Assembly (NCBI GenBank): GCA_934500865.1
Contig: CAKSUD010000005.1
Span: 1-44,758, forward strand
Source of the DNA: an uncultured Clostridia bacterium
GTDB taxonomy: Bacteria; Bacillota; Clostridia; TANB77; RGIG9151
Reading direction: 5' to 3'
Length of the DNA stretch: 44,758 nucleotides
The stretch's first letter is position 1. Every line of letters begins with the position of its first letter. Below the pieces are notes generated by a model, which was given only the letters and a program-made list of their open reading frames with translations, did no database searches and was not told where the DNA came from. Shown one piece after another: positions 17,163 to 26,517 of this stretch. A program made the position numbers and the translations under genes.

Positions 17163-17177
17163 AATTTACTCCTAAGA

Positions 17178-18599
17178 CTACATTAAGCCATATTTTCTTT
17201 TACTGCCTTTTAAAGTATTAGTACAGAATTGTTCCCAAATTGGGTACTCTTTAGCATTAGTTCTTACAACTTCACAAGTGTAGTAGTTTCCGTCTTGAAA
17301 TTGTGTTTTTATAAATCTCACAATGTCATTTTCAGAAAGCTCCATTTCTTGAAGTTTGTCAGAAAGGATTATAAATGTGCTTTCGCCTTCTCTTTGAAGT
17401 AGTTTTGCGTTATCGTCAGTAATAGTAGTATTAGGTTCTAATGTATCTATTATTTCAAATTTACAAGTCCTTAATTTCTCGGTAGAATTTTGAGTAGTCG
17501 AGTATTCTGCTGGCCAACCCCAAAATTCTGGGATTAAATCTCTTACATATGTAGGAATTTTTATTTCTCCGATTCTAGATAACTTAGGTAATTGAATCAT
17601 AAATATAGATGTTTTAGGTAGATTAGCAGATTTTGCAATTATAGTAGAGTCAGCTTCGTCTGATTCGCTATATTCTTCTTCCGGTTCGTCATCTATTGTT
17701 GGTACATTTTTTGTTTCTTCGCTAAAAACAGATTTTAATGAATTAGAAGAATTCTCATAAAGCATATTTTCAATGTCTAGTGCATCTGCAACATTATCTC
17801 CTAAATAATATTTAGGTTCACCAAATTCTATCGCTTCAATTGGTTCAGGCATTTTAGAAGTTTCTGCTTTAGGCTCAACTATTTTTTCTTTCTTTGGTTT
17901 TTCTGTTGGCTCAGGTGCAACTAGAAAATCAACATTATCATCTATTTCTATATCTATCGATAAATCATCAGTAGAAGTAGCAATTGGTTTTGAATTTTCA
18001 ACATCTTTTCTTGTAAATTCTTCTATTGAAGGAAGAATTTTTTCAGGTGTTTTTAATAATTCTTCAAAATTTTCGCGTGTTACTTTGGTAAATAATTTCA
18101 TTGTGTACTCAGGGAAGAGAGTAGTCATAGTATTTGAAAACTCTTCATTTTCTGTAGATAAATTATAATTAAACTGTGTTACTATGTTATGTCCGTCATA
18201 TAGTCCGCTTAAGCTAAAATTACCGGTAGATAATAAAACAGTAGCTTTTTGAGATGAAGAAAAGATAGCACTTTTATATTGGAAGTCAGTTATAAAATCT
18301 TTGTCGTTTCCACTGAAAAGATATACCTCGCAACCTAATTCTAAAAGTGAGTTGACAACCTTCTTTGTAGCGCCTTTTCTTTCATTGCTTAAGTAGAATT
18401 TTATATTTCCACCATTTATTATAAACGCTTTTAGGTTTGAATATATTTTGTCATAAGCATTTTCTTTTACAAGCCCGAAAAATAGACAAGCTTCGGCATA
18501 TTTAGGTCTTTTAGACATAAATAATTGTTCTAAATGACTTCCTAAAGAATAATTTTTTCCGTTAAATAGTTTTGGCTGAGTAAACAGTTTAGTTTCCAA
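17178..18599 (-). CDS. PLD-like protein with degenerate HKD motif and C-terminal domain
   Basis: A 473-aa protein of unclear function. The N-terminal 200 residues resemble phospholipase D-fold endonuclease domains. LLELGCEVYLFSG is followed by DFQYKSAIF (Gln in place of the HxK histidine) and LLSTGNFSLSGLYDGHNIV (equivalent to the GSxNFT...N strand). A long acidic, probably disordered linker spans about 215-330. The C-terminal part (IPEFWGWPAEY, LSDKLQEMELSENDIVRF, EVVRTNAKEYPIWEQF) could be a DNA-binding module as in NgoFVII-type enzymes, which is a weak inference. The start is TTG at 18599, with AGGAGGA 5-6 nt upstream; the GTG at 18620 has none. It is co-transcribed with smc. Confidence 0.7.
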   Translation of the reverse strand: METKLFTQPKLFNGKNYSLGSHLEQLFMSKRPKYAEACLFFGLVKENAYDKIYSNLKAFIINGGNIKFYLSNERKGATKKVVNSLLELGCEVYLFSGNDKDFITDFQYKSAIFSSSQKATVLLSTGNFSLSGLYDGHNIVTQFNYNLSTENEEFSNTMTTLFPEYTMKLFTKVTRENFEELLKTPEKILPSIEEFTRKDVENSKPIATSTDDLSIDIEIDDNVDFLVAPEPTEKPKKEKIVEPKAETSKMPEPIEAIEFGEPKYYLGDNVADALDIENMLYENSSNSLKSVFSEETKNVPTIDDEPEEEYSESDEADSTIIAKSANLPKTSIFMIQLPKLSRIGEIKIPTYVRDLIPEFWGWPAEYSTTQNSTEKLRTCKFEIIDTLEPNTTITDDNAKLLQREGESTFIILSDKLQEMELSENDIVRFIKTQFQDGNYYTCEVVRTNAKEYPIWEQFCTNTLKGSKRKYGLM

Positions 18600-18650
18600 A
18601 GCGACTCCTCCTTCATGCACATAAATATTTAAATTAAATTATTTTTCCTA

Positions 18651-18680
18651 TTGTTTTTACAAACATAATTATTATATAAT
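18651..18680 (+). promoter_or_regulatory. SigA promoter for the diguanylate cyclase gene
   Basis: TTGTTT (18651-18656), an 18-nt spacer and TATAAT (18675-18680). The -10 overlaps that of the opposing promoter, so the two may compete. Confidence 0.55.
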
Positions 18681-18699
18681 AATTTGTAGATAAATGCAA
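18671..18699 (-). promoter_or_regulatory. SigA promoter for the PLD-like gene and smc
   Basis: On the minus strand TTGCAT (18694-18699), a 17-nt spacer and TATAAT (18671-18676). It overlaps the divergent GGDEF gene promoter. Confidence 0.75.
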
Positions 18700-18722
18700 T
18701 TAATTTAAAAAGGAGAATAAGT

Positions 18723-19856
18723 ATGGAGATAATTTTAATCATAAGCTTGATTGCGGTGCTAGTACTTTGTGGATTTTTAGCGTTTTTACTCGGAAAAATT
18801 AAGGAGCTTATGGAAGTAGAAAAAAATTATTCTATTATGGCGAAAAATTATTCGACAGTAACCATTTTACAAGAAATAATGGTTATTTTGGGAGCAAAAA
18901 TTCAAGCCGGGCAAAAACTTGAAAGAATAAATGAAATACTTATTAACAGATTTGACATAGCATATTCATCTATTGTTGAAAAAACTGATAAAGGTAATAT
19001 AATAAAGGCATCTAATGTGTCGGCAGACCTTTATAATTATATTGCGGAACTTGATAGCCTACCTGAATTTGCGGAATCTATGAAACAAGATGTGCCTAAA
19101 TATATAACTCGTACAAGAAATTTAGACTATCAAACTGCGGCTGAAAGGGACGTAAGATCGGTACTTATGTTCCCGCTATATAGAGAAGATGAATATAGAG
19201 GATTTTGGATATTGGAAGATATAAGAAGCAGTGCATTTGACAGTATAAAAGTACAACTCAGCATAATAAAGGATAATATAACTTTAGTTCTACAAAATAA
19301 CGATTATGCAGTAAGTTTGGAAAACAAGACATCAGCTCTAGAGACAGCAAATAAAAAATTGGAAGAAATGGCTAATAGAGATGGTCTTACAGGTGCATTT
19401 AATAAATACTTTATGCATAAAACTTTGGACAATGTATTTAACGGAAATAGACGTCAAAACTCTTTGGCTATAATGGATATTGACTATTTTAAAAATTATA
19501 ATGATAAAAACGGACATATGGAAGGTGACAATCTTCTACGCTCATTAGCTCAACTTATTACAGACAGCTTAAGAGACAAAGATATGTTATTTAGATTCGG
19601 TGGAGAGGAATTTGTAATATTATTTTCTGATACGTCAAAGGAAGATGCTATAATGGTTGCCGAAAGAATTAGACAAAAAGTTGCTGATTTTGTATTCCCA
19701 TTTGAAGAAAGACAACCAAACGGTGATCTCACAATTTCCGTTGGTGTAGCATTTTCTCCAAGCGATGCAATAGAGAAACAAAGTTTATTGCAAATAGCTG
19801 ATGAAAGGCTTTATAAGGCAAAAAGCGGTGGAAGAAATAGAGTTGTTTGGGAATAA
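18723..19856 (+). CDS. Membrane-anchored diguanylate cyclase (GAF-like + GGDEF)
   Basis: Predicted to make cyclic di-GMP from two GTP. The 377-aa protein has an N-terminal membrane helix (residues 3-25), a GAF-like sensory region (about 45-200), a short coiled coil, and a complete GGDEF domain. The domain has DGLTGAFNK, AIMDIDYFKNYND, the active-site FGGEEF and SVGVAF. An RDKD product-inhibition site lies five residues before GGEEF, so it is likely an active, feedback-controlled enzyme. It lies 122 nt upstream of the flagellar operon on the same strand. The window also holds a c-di-GMP riboswitch at 31.3 kb. The sensory ligand is unknown. Confidence 0.92.
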   Translation: MEIILIISLIAVLVLCGFLAFLLGKIKELMEVEKNYSIMAKNYSTVTILQEIMVILGAKIQAGQKLERINEILINRFDIAYSSIVEKTDKGNIIKASNVSADLYNYIAELDSLPEFAESMKQDVPKYITRTRNLDYQTAAERDVRSVLMFPLYREDEYRGFWILEDIRSSAFDSIKVQLSIIKDNITLVLQNNDYAVSLENKTSALETANKKLEEMANRDGLTGAFNKYFMHKTLDNVFNGNRRQNSLAIMDIDYFKNYNDKNGHMEGDNLLRSLAQLITDSLRDKDMLFRFGGEEFVILFSDTSKEDAIMVAERIRQKVADFVFPFEERQPNGDLTISVGVAFSPSDAIEKQSLLQIADERLYKAKSGGRNRVVWE

Positions 19857-19888
19857 AGAAAAAATTTCCAAAGGATAAATAGTATCTG

Positions 19889-19917
19889 TTGTCGAATATT
19901 GCCTTGATAAATAGATT
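19889..19917 (+). promoter_or_regulatory. Possible SigA promoter of the flagellar operon
   Basis: TTGTCG (19889-19894), a 17-nt spacer and TAGATT (19912-19917). The match is moderate, with the same -10 variant as the fliW promoter. Read-through from the GGDEF gene is possible because no terminator is visible between them. Confidence 0.4.
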
Positions 19918-19978
19918 GAATTTTGAAAAAAATAGTGGTTTATAAATATTTTAACAAAAGATGAGAGGACTGTTTTAT

Positions 19979-20377
19979 ATGTTTGGTTCTATGTTTAATG
20001 GAATTGATAAGATTGGCAGGGGGCTAGACGCTTCTTGGACTAAAAATGAAGTGATTTCAAGTAACATTGCAAATATCGACACTCCGGGATATAAAAAGAA
20101 GAAAGTTCAGTTTGGTGATTTACTAAATGGTGAGCTTTCTAATTTGTCGTCTTTAAAAACTACTAATGCAAGACATATTCAAGTACAAAATTCCAAAGAT
20201 GGGTATGTTAATATTTCAACAGATATGTCTACTGCAAATATGCGTACTGATGAAAATAATGTAAATATAGACGAAGAAATGTCAGATTTGGCAAAAAACC
20301 AAATTTATTATAATGTTTTAACTCAAAGAGCAACAGGAGAAATTAATAAACTTCAAAATGCAATAAGAGAATCTTAA
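19979..20377 (+). CDS. flgB: Flagellar basal-body rod protein FlgB
   Basis: Proximal rod component of the flagellum, exported through the flagellar secretion system. The 132-aa length is normal. The N-terminal rod motif SSNIANIDTPGYKKKKVQF is diagnostic, and the C-terminal helix carries the D0-type sequence LAKNQIYYNVLTQRATGEINKL. I use the ATG at 19979, with GAGAGGA 9 nt upstream; the ATG at 19961 lacks a site. It is the first gene of the flgB-flgC-fliE-F-G-H-I-J operon. Confidence 0.95.
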   Translation: MFGSMFNGIDKIGRGLDASWTKNEVISSNIANIDTPGYKKKKVQFGDLLNGELSNLSSLKTTNARHIQVQNSKDGYVNISTDMSTANMRTDENNVNIDEEMSDLAKNQIYYNVLTQRATGEINKLQNAIRES

Positions 20378-20418
20378 TACTAAAGATAAAAGCTTATAAA
20401 GGAGGCTAATGAAGGGAA

Positions 20419-20859
20419 ATGGGATATTTTACTTCTTTAGATGTAAGTGCATCGGGTATGAGTGCACAAAGAATGAGAATGGATTTAATTTCACAAAATA
20501 TTGCAAATGCAAACACCACAAAAACTCAAGATGGGACGCCGTATAGGCGTCAAACATTGGTGTTGGGTACAAATGAAAGTGTTGGATTTTCTAAATATTT
20601 ATCTTCTTCATCAAGAAATACACTAGGCGACGGAAAGGTTAAAATTCAGGGAATAAAAGAAGATATGAGTGAGCTAAAAAGGGTATATGAACCGGATAAC
20701 CCAGAAGCTGATGAAGATGGGTATGTGACCATGCCTAATGTTGATATAGTTACTGAAATGGTAGATATGATTTCGGCCTCTCGTTCATATGAGGCTAACG
20801 TTACGGCGTCAACAGCTTCTAAAAATATGGCTATGCAAGCATTAAACATAGGTAAGTAG
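20419..20859 (+). CDS. flgC: Flagellar basal-body rod protein FlgC
   Basis: Proximal rod protein, 146 aa. It has the rod signature MSAQRMRMDLISQNIANANTT near the N terminus, the VYEPDNPEADEDGYVTMPNVD segment typical of FlgC, and a C-terminal D0 helix (ASRSYEANVTASTASKNMAMQAL). The nearest ribosome binding site for the ATG at 20419 is AAGGG. A stronger AAAGGAGG further upstream serves an out-of-frame ATG at 20409 that leads nowhere useful, so initiation here may be modest. Confidence 0.95.
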   Translation: MGYFTSLDVSASGMSAQRMRMDLISQNIANANTTKTQDGTPYRRQTLVLGTNESVGFSKYLSSSSRNTLGDGKVKIQGIKEDMSELKRVYEPDNPEADEDGYVTMPNVDIVTEMVDMISASRSYEANVTASTASKNMAMQALNIGK

Positions 20860-20882
20860 TTTAGAGGGGGAATACATAAATT

Positions 20883-21185
20883 ATGAGTATTAATATTAAT
20901 TCGTTACCTAATATACAACCAATCTCAAGTGGAATTAACAGCACACAAAAAACATCCGGAAACAAAACTAGTTTCGCGGATGTAATAAATGATGCTTTAA
21001 ATAAAGTTAATGATCTTCAAGTACAATCATCTAATATGACAGATGACTTCTTGACAGGAAAATCAGATAATATACATTCTGTAATGATTGCTGGTTCTAA
21101 AGCTGATTTGGCTTTACAAATGACACTACAAGTCAGAAATAAAGTTATGGATGCATATAAAGAAATAATGAATATGCAAGTATAA
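20883..21185 (+). CDS. fliE: Flagellar hook-basal body protein FliE
   Basis: A 100-aa rod/MS-ring junction protein. Typical features are FADVINDALNKVNDLQ in the middle and the conserved end DLALQMTLQVRNKVMDAYKEIMNMQV (residues 75-100). AGGGGG lies about 12 nt before the ATG. It sits between flgC and fliF as in most Firmicutes. Confidence 0.94.
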   Translation: MSININSLPNIQPISSGINSTQKTSGNKTSFADVINDALNKVNDLQVQSSNMTDDFLTGKSDNIHSVMIAGSKADLALQMTLQVRNKVMDAYKEIMNMQV

Positions 21186-21222
21186 TAATTTCTTACTTGA
21201 ATAAAAGGTGGTGTGATAATAA

Positions 21223-22794
21223 TTGCCAGAGTCTGTAACTAAAATATTTAATGATTTGATGACTAAGTGGAAGGGGTTTGATAAAAACCAGAAGCTCAGA
21301 ATGATATTGTCAGCGATTGTAATACTTGGTAGTGCCATTGTTACAATTGCATTTGTGACTAATCCTAACTATACAGAACTTATTACCGGAAGTGTTTCTG
21401 AAATCGGTGAAATGAGTAAAACCTTAACTGATTCTGGAATAAGTCATAAAGTTACTGAAAATAGTACATGTATAATGGTACCGGAAAAGAGTAAGGATTC
21501 AGCCGAAATTGCATTGTCACAATCCGGGTTGTTAAAAGACGGAATGAAACTATCAGATTCACTCGACTTGATTTCTTTTAACTATACACAAAGTGACAAA
21601 AATAAGATTTACAAAGAGTTCTACGAAGGAAAAACTGCTGAGAAGTTAATGAAAATGGATAATATAAAATATGCTGTTGTAACATTTACAACTCCTGAAA
21701 AAAGCGTATTTTTAACATCTTCCGAAGAAGATGAGCCAACAGCCAGTGTAATGGTTACTCCGATTACTACACTAACTTCAAACCAAGTACAAGGTATAAT
21801 AAAGTTAGTTGCATCTAGCGTTGAAAGATTATCTGAAAAAAATGTAACGGTAATAGATAATAATGGGAATATATTGAGTGAAGAAGATTCATTTGAAATG
21901 TCAGGAATAAGCACAAAACAACTTGAAGTTCAAGCACAAAAAAAGAAGGAAATTGAGCGTCAAGTAGGCCAATTACTTGCACATGTTACTGATTCAGTAA
22001 TAGTAATGGCAAATGTAATTTGTGATTTTGACCAAGAAACTACAACATCAGTAAGATATTCTACTCCTATTGAGGATTCGGATACAGGATTACTTAGAAG
22101 TAATTCTACGATAAAAGAAAATCTACAAAACATGGATTATGGTTCGGTTCCGGGAACTGAATCTAATCAAGGAACAGGTGCTGAAATTACCTCGACAGGA
22201 ACAGGTGGTACATATAATAAATCAGAAGTAACAAGTAATTACGAACTAAATCAAGAAAATAGAGAAACTATAAAAGGACTTGGTAATATAGATGCAAGTA
22301 GGTCATCAATCACTGTAAATTTATTATATGGTAATGAATTTACTGAAGCACCTACAGAAGAAAATATTGAAAGTATTACTAAAATGGTAAATACAGCCAC
22401 AGGAATAAATTTAGACAGAATCACAGTAGCTTCCTTTAAGGTAGCTCCTAAGTCAAATGAGGATGTTAAGTTGCCTATTAATTGGGCTGAACTAATAGAA
22501 AGATATGCACCATATATGGCTGCAATTATAATAATATTAATACTTGTAGTATTTATTTTAAGATTAAAAGATAATAATTCTGAGCTTGAATATGCTGATT
22601 TAGCGACTGAGCCGGGTGCATTATTTAATGCTACTGTTGGTGAAGAAGACGATGATAGTGGAACAATTAAAGAACTTGATAACAATTCAGAAGTAAAACA
22701 ACAAATTAATAAGTTTATTGAAAAACAACCAGATATTGCAGCAGGAATGCTTAGAAACTGGATTTACGAAAATGATAAAAACAATGGCAATTAA
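21223..22794 (+). CDS. fliF: Flagellar MS-ring protein FliF
   Basis: Forms the membrane ring on which the basal body assembles. The 523-aa protein has an N-terminal membrane helix (MILSAIVILGSAIVTIAFV), a large periplasm-side-type region with RBM domains (SNQVQGIIKLVASSVERL, NVTVIDNNGN), a Gly/Thr-rich linker, a second helix (AAIIIILILVVFIL) and a cytosolic tail that binds FliG. The start is TTG at 21223 with AAAGGTGG upstream. There is no other good start. Confidence 0.95.
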   Translation: MPESVTKIFNDLMTKWKGFDKNQKLRMILSAIVILGSAIVTIAFVTNPNYTELITGSVSEIGEMSKTLTDSGISHKVTENSTCIMVPEKSKDSAEIALSQSGLLKDGMKLSDSLDLISFNYTQSDKNKIYKEFYEGKTAEKLMKMDNIKYAVVTFTTPEKSVFLTSSEEDEPTASVMVTPITTLTSNQVQGIIKLVASSVERLSEKNVTVIDNNGNILSEEDSFEMSGISTKQLEVQAQKKKEIERQVGQLLAHVTDSVIVMANVICDFDQETTTSVRYSTPIEDSDTGLLRSNSTIKENLQNMDYGSVPGTESNQGTGAEITSTGTGGTYNKSEVTSNYELNQENRETIKGLGNIDASRSSITVNLLYGNEFTEAPTEENIESITKMVNTATGINLDRITVASFKVAPKSNEDVKLPINWAELIERYAPYMAAIIIILILVVFILRLKDNNSELEYADLATEPGALFNATVGEEDDDSGTIKELDNNSEVKQQINKFIEKQPDIAAGMLRNWIYENDKNNGN

Positions 22795-22822
22795 TGCTTA
22801 ATTGAAAGGATGGTGGGGGATT

Positions 22823-23938
22823 ATGGCAGCTGCAGAAGAAAAGGCTAGAAAGAATGGAGCGCAAGAAGGTCAGGCTGCGAATCCTGAAACTACAGAGGCG
22901 AAGGCAAGCCCTGAAAAAAATAGTATGCGCCAAAATCTTACTGGTAAACAAAAAGCAGCGATGTTTTTGATTTCTATTGGACCTGAAAAGTCTGCAGAAA
23001 TATTTAGACACTTAAAAGACGAAGAAATTGAAGAAGTTACAAAAGCTATTGCCGGTATAAAGAAGTTAAAAAATACTTATCAAGAAAAAGTTATAGAGGA
23101 ATTTTATAATCTGTCACTTGCACAAGAGTATATCACAGAAGGTGGTATAAATTATGCTAAAGAAATTTTGGAAAAAGCATTCGGTGCTTCAAAATCAGAA
23201 ATAATTTTGAAAAAGATGACAGCATCTCTAAAATCAAACGGTCCTTTTGACTTTGTTAAAACAATGGACCCTAGTAAAATTGCTCAGCTTATAAAAGATG
23301 AGCATCCACAAACTATAGCACTTATTTTATACAATATAAAATATCAGCAATCAGCCACAATTCTTGCAATGTTGCCTAAGAATAAGCAAGTTGATGTTGC
23401 CAGAAGAATTGCAATGATGGAAAAACCTTCATATGATGTTGTTAAACAAGTTGAGGAAATTTTACAAAAGAAAATTTCGTATGACTATATGAATGACGAT
23501 ATGAGTAATGCAATTAGTGGTGTGGAAACATTAACAGAAATATTAAGAGCAGTAGACCGTGGAACAGAACAGAACATAATGGAATATTTAAAGAAAGAAA
23601 ATAGCGACCTAGAAGAAGAGATTAGAAAGAAATTATTTACTTACGAAGATATTGTTAATCTTGATGATAAGAGCATTCAAAGAGTATTACGTGATATTGA
23701 TAACCACGTATTGGCTCTTGCTATAAAAGCATCACAGAAAAATATTCAAGACCTATTGTTTAGAAACTTATCTAACCGTGTTGCAGACTTAATTAAGGAA
23801 GATATTGAACTTATGGGGCCTGTTAGGGTTAGAGATGTTGAAAAAGCACAAGATGACATCGTTCTTAAGATTAGGGATTTAGAGAAGAATGGCGAAATCG
23901 TAATTAATAGAGGCGGAGAGGATGAGGTCTTTGTCTAA
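22823..23938 (+). CDS. fliG: Flagellar motor switch protein FliG
   Basis: Rotor protein that contacts the stator and carries torque. The 371-aa protein is slightly long because of a hydrophilic N-terminal extension of about 40 residues rich in Ala, Glu and Lys. The core begins at LTGKQKAAMFLISIGPEKSAEIF. The EHPQTIALIL motif of the middle domain and the C-terminal torque helix LIKEDIELMGPVRVRDVEKAQ are intact. The ATG at 22823 is preceded by GGGGGA. fliH overlaps its end by 17 nt. Confidence 0.96.
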   Translation: MAAAEEKARKNGAQEGQAANPETTEAKASPEKNSMRQNLTGKQKAAMFLISIGPEKSAEIFRHLKDEEIEEVTKAIAGIKKLKNTYQEKVIEEFYNLSLAQEYITEGGINYAKEILEKAFGASKSEIILKKMTASLKSNGPFDFVKTMDPSKIAQLIKDEHPQTIALILYNIKYQQSATILAMLPKNKQVDVARRIAMMEKPSYDVVKQVEEILQKKISYDYMNDDMSNAISGVETLTEILRAVDRGTEQNIMEYLKKENSDLEEEIRKKLFTYEDIVNLDDKSIQRVLRDIDNHVLALAIKASQKNIQDLLFRNLSNRVADLIKEDIELMGPVRVRDVEKAQDDIVLKIRDLEKNGEIVINRGGEDEVFV

Positions 23939-24704
23939 TTTGATAAAATCTGGTCGAGTAATTGATATAGGAACACCTGTTAATGTAGGTGTTTCTTATA
24001 CAATTAACGAGGCTAATCATATAATTTTAGAAAAACCAACAGCAAGTAAAGTTATAAAAAAAGAAGTTACTACTTCGGTAGAGAATAATGTTGAGCCGGA
24101 GGAAGTTGCTCCACAAGCTACTATTTCAAAAGAAGAAATAATGGAGCAATATATAAAAGAAGCTGAGGCACAGGCAAAAGCTCAATATGATGCTCAAATG
24201 CAAAAGGCATTTAATGAAGGAATTGAAAAAGCAAAACTTGAGGCTGAAGGTATAATTGGACAAGCCAAGGCAGAATATGAAAATATTTTAAATGAAATAG
24301 TAAAAATTAAAGAAGATGCAATTAATGAATATAAGAATGAAATGAAATCTAGTGAAAAAGAAATTGTTGACTTGGCAATGGACATCGCCGAAAAAATTAT
24401 AAATTATGAAGTAGATAAATCAGATAATTACATATTGGGTATTGTTGAAGATGCCGTTAACAGAGTAGTAAATAAAAAAGATGTTACAGTTAGGCTTTCG
24501 ACACAAGACTACTATACAATCCAAGCAAATAAAAAACTATTAGTTTCTAAAATAAAGGGATTTGGGGAAATAGAACTTATCCAAGATGAATCACTTGATA
24601 TGGGAAGCTGTATTGTAGACACACCACTTGGAGTAATTGATGGTGGTTTGCAAGTTAGAATGGATAATATTCAAAGAGAAATAAAGAAAATGCTCAGTGA
24701 GTAG
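23922..24704 (+). CDS. fliH: Flagellar assembly protein FliH
   Basis: Regulator of the export ATPase FliI, cytosolic. The 260-aa protein has a long central helical region rich in Ala, Glu and Lys with GxxxG-like spacing (AQMQKAFNEGIEKAKLEAEG) and a conserved C-terminal domain (VDLAMDIAEKIINYEV, DMGSCIVDTPLGVIDGGLQVRMDNI, read in two blocks). The ATG at 23922 lies inside the fliG end with GGAGAGG just upstream, which implies translational coupling. The first 90 residues are variable, as is usual in this family. Confidence 0.9.
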   Translation: MRSLSNLIKSGRVIDIGTPVNVGVSYTINEANHIILEKPTASKVIKKEVTTSVENNVEPEEVAPQATISKEEIMEQYIKEAEAQAKAQYDAQMQKAFNEGIEKAKLEAEGIIGQAKAEYENILNEIVKIKEDAINEYKNEMKSSEKEIVDLAMDIAEKIINYEVDKSDNYILGIVEDAVNRVVNKKDVTVRLSTQDYYTIQANKKLLVSKIKGFGEIELIQDESLDMGSCIVDTPLGVIDGGLQVRMDNIQREIKKMLSE

Positions 24705-24725
24705 CATTAGAAAGGATGGTTTAGT

Positions 24726-26036
24726 GTGGCTATTGATTTGACTAAATATAAAAATGCTATAAATGCAGCTAAACCAGTTAATTACTTAGGATACGTTACC
24801 CAAATTGTTGGTCTTACAATTGAATCCAAAGGGCCACAAGTTAGCATGGGAGAAATATGTATCATTAAGGCAGAAGAAAGGGACATAAAGGCAGAGGTTG
24901 TTGGATTTAAAGATTCGAAGGTTTTGCTAATGCCTCTAGGAGAAATGGTAGGAATTGGGCCGGGGCAGCCCATTTTTTCTACTGGAGAGATTTTGCAAGT
25001 TAAGGTTGGAGATGAGCTTTTAGGCCGTGCTTTAGACGGATTGGGCCGTCCTATTGATGGGAAGCCTCCGATAGAGTCTGAAGAGTTTTATCCTGTTCAA
25101 AACGATGCACCTCAGCCACTTTCAAGAAATAGAATAAAAGATTACCTCCAAATGGGAGTAAAAGTTATTGACGGCTTACTTACAATAGGAAAAGGCCAGA
25201 GGGTTGGAATATTTGCCGGAAGTGGTGTTGGAAAAAGTACATTGCTTGGTATGATAGCCAGAAATACTAAGGCAGACATTAACGTTATTGCATTAATTGG
25301 AGAACGTGGAAGAGAAGTAAAAGAGTTCTTAGAAAAGGACTTAAAAGAAGAAGGATTAAAAAGGTCTGTTGTAATTACAGCGACTTCAGATCAACCGGCA
25401 TTAGTCAGAGTAAAAGCCGCATTACTAGCGACTGCGGTGGCAGAATATTTTAGAGACCAGGGAAGAGACGTAATGCTAATGATGGACTCATTAACAAGAT
25501 TTTCTATGGCTCAACGTGAAATAGGACTAGCAACAGGTGAACCACCTGTGTCTCGTGGTTATACACCGTCTGTATTTTCTATGATGCCGAAGTTACTTGA
25601 AAGAGCCGGGAATTCCGATAAAGGCTCGATAACAGGATTATATACAGTATTAGTTGATGGTGACGATTTGACTGAACCAATAACGGATACGGCAAGAGGT
25701 ATATTAGATGGACATATTGTATTATCTAGAAAGATTGCAAATAAAAATCACTATCCGGCAATAGACGTACTTGCAAGTATAAGCAGGGTAATGGGAGACG
25801 TTACAACTCCCGAACATAGACAGTATGCCGGTCACATAAAGAGCCTTATGGCTACATATAGGGAAGCTGAGGACTTAATAAACATTGGTGCTTATTCAAA
25901 GGGAAGTAACAAGGATATAGATATGGCTGTAAAGAAAATAGATATGATAAACGATTTCTTGAGGCAAAAGGTAGATGAAAATATACCTTTTGAGGATACA
26001 GCTAGAATGATGAAAGAAATTGCGGAATTTTCATAG
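24726..26036 (+). CDS. fliI: Flagellum-specific export ATPase FliI
   Basis: F1-beta-like ATPase that energises export of rod, hook and filament subunits. The 436-aa length is normal. The Walker A AGSGVGKST is at residues 164-172, followed by IGERGREVKEFLE, the Walker B MLMMDSLTRFSMAQREIGL and the arginine-bearing SRGYTPSVFSMMPKLLERAG. The start is GTG at 24726 with AAAGGA 9 nt upstream. Confidence 0.97.
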   Translation: MAIDLTKYKNAINAAKPVNYLGYVTQIVGLTIESKGPQVSMGEICIIKAEERDIKAEVVGFKDSKVLLMPLGEMVGIGPGQPIFSTGEILQVKVGDELLGRALDGLGRPIDGKPPIESEEFYPVQNDAPQPLSRNRIKDYLQMGVKVIDGLLTIGKGQRVGIFAGSGVGKSTLLGMIARNTKADINVIALIGERGREVKEFLEKDLKEEGLKRSVVITATSDQPALVRVKAALLATAVAEYFRDQGRDVMLMMDSLTRFSMAQREIGLATGEPPVSRGYTPSVFSMMPKLLERAGNSDKGSITGLYTVLVDGDDLTEPITDTARGILDGHIVLSRKIANKNHYPAIDVLASISRVMGDVTTPEHRQYAGHIKSLMATYREAEDLINIGAYSKGSNKDIDMAVKKIDMINDFLRQKVDENIPFEDTARMMKEIAEFS

Positions 26037-26052
26037 TAAGAAGGTGTTCTAA

Positions 26053-26517
26053 GTGGCTTTTACATTTCAGTTCCAATCAATTTTAGATTTAAAAATCAGG
26101 TTAGAAGATTTAAAAAAATCAAAACTTGGTGAAGTAACCGAAATTTTGAATTCTGAAATGGAAAAGTTAAATATTCTTTTAGTTGAGAGAAAAAATCAAT
26201 TTAAATTAATGAAAGAGAAAAGTGATAAAGGCTTTACACCTAAGGAATTAATATTTTATAATAATTATATGGAGCGTTTAAAAAAGAGTATTTCTATTCA
26301 AGAAATAGTTGTAAAACGTGCTAAAGATGCGGTAGAAAAAGCTAGATTAGAATTGGTTGATGCCGCTAAACAGAGAAAAATGTTTGAAACTTTAAAAGAA
26401 AAAAAGATGGAGGAGTATTGGGAAGAATACTACCGGAAAGAGCAAATTACATTAGATGAAATTGCAAGTTATAGACACGGAGTTGGGGGTGAGGTAGCAA
26501 ATGGCGAAGAAGAATAA
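26053..26517 (+). CDS. fliJ: Flagellar export chaperone FliJ
   Basis: A small coiled-coil stalk protein of the export ATPase. The 154-aa sequence is almost wholly helical, starts with FTFQFQSILDLKIRLED and is rich in Lys and Glu with heptad spacing, as expected for FliJ. The start is GTG at 26053 with AGAAGGTG upstream. Its last 17 nt overlap the start of the next gene. Confidence 0.88.
   Translation: MAFTFQFQSILDLKIRLEDLKKSKLGEVTEILNSEMEKLNILLVERKNQFKLMKEKSDKGFTPKELIFYNNYMERLKKSISIQEIVVKRAKDAVEKARLELVDAAKQRKMFETLKEKKMEEYWEEYYRKEQITLDEIASYRHGVGGEVANGEEE

Noticed and set aside
20409..20546. Out-of-frame ATG behind the best ribosome binding site before flgC
   Set aside because: It would give a short unrelated peptide, whereas the FlgC frame starting at 20419 is clearly conserved.
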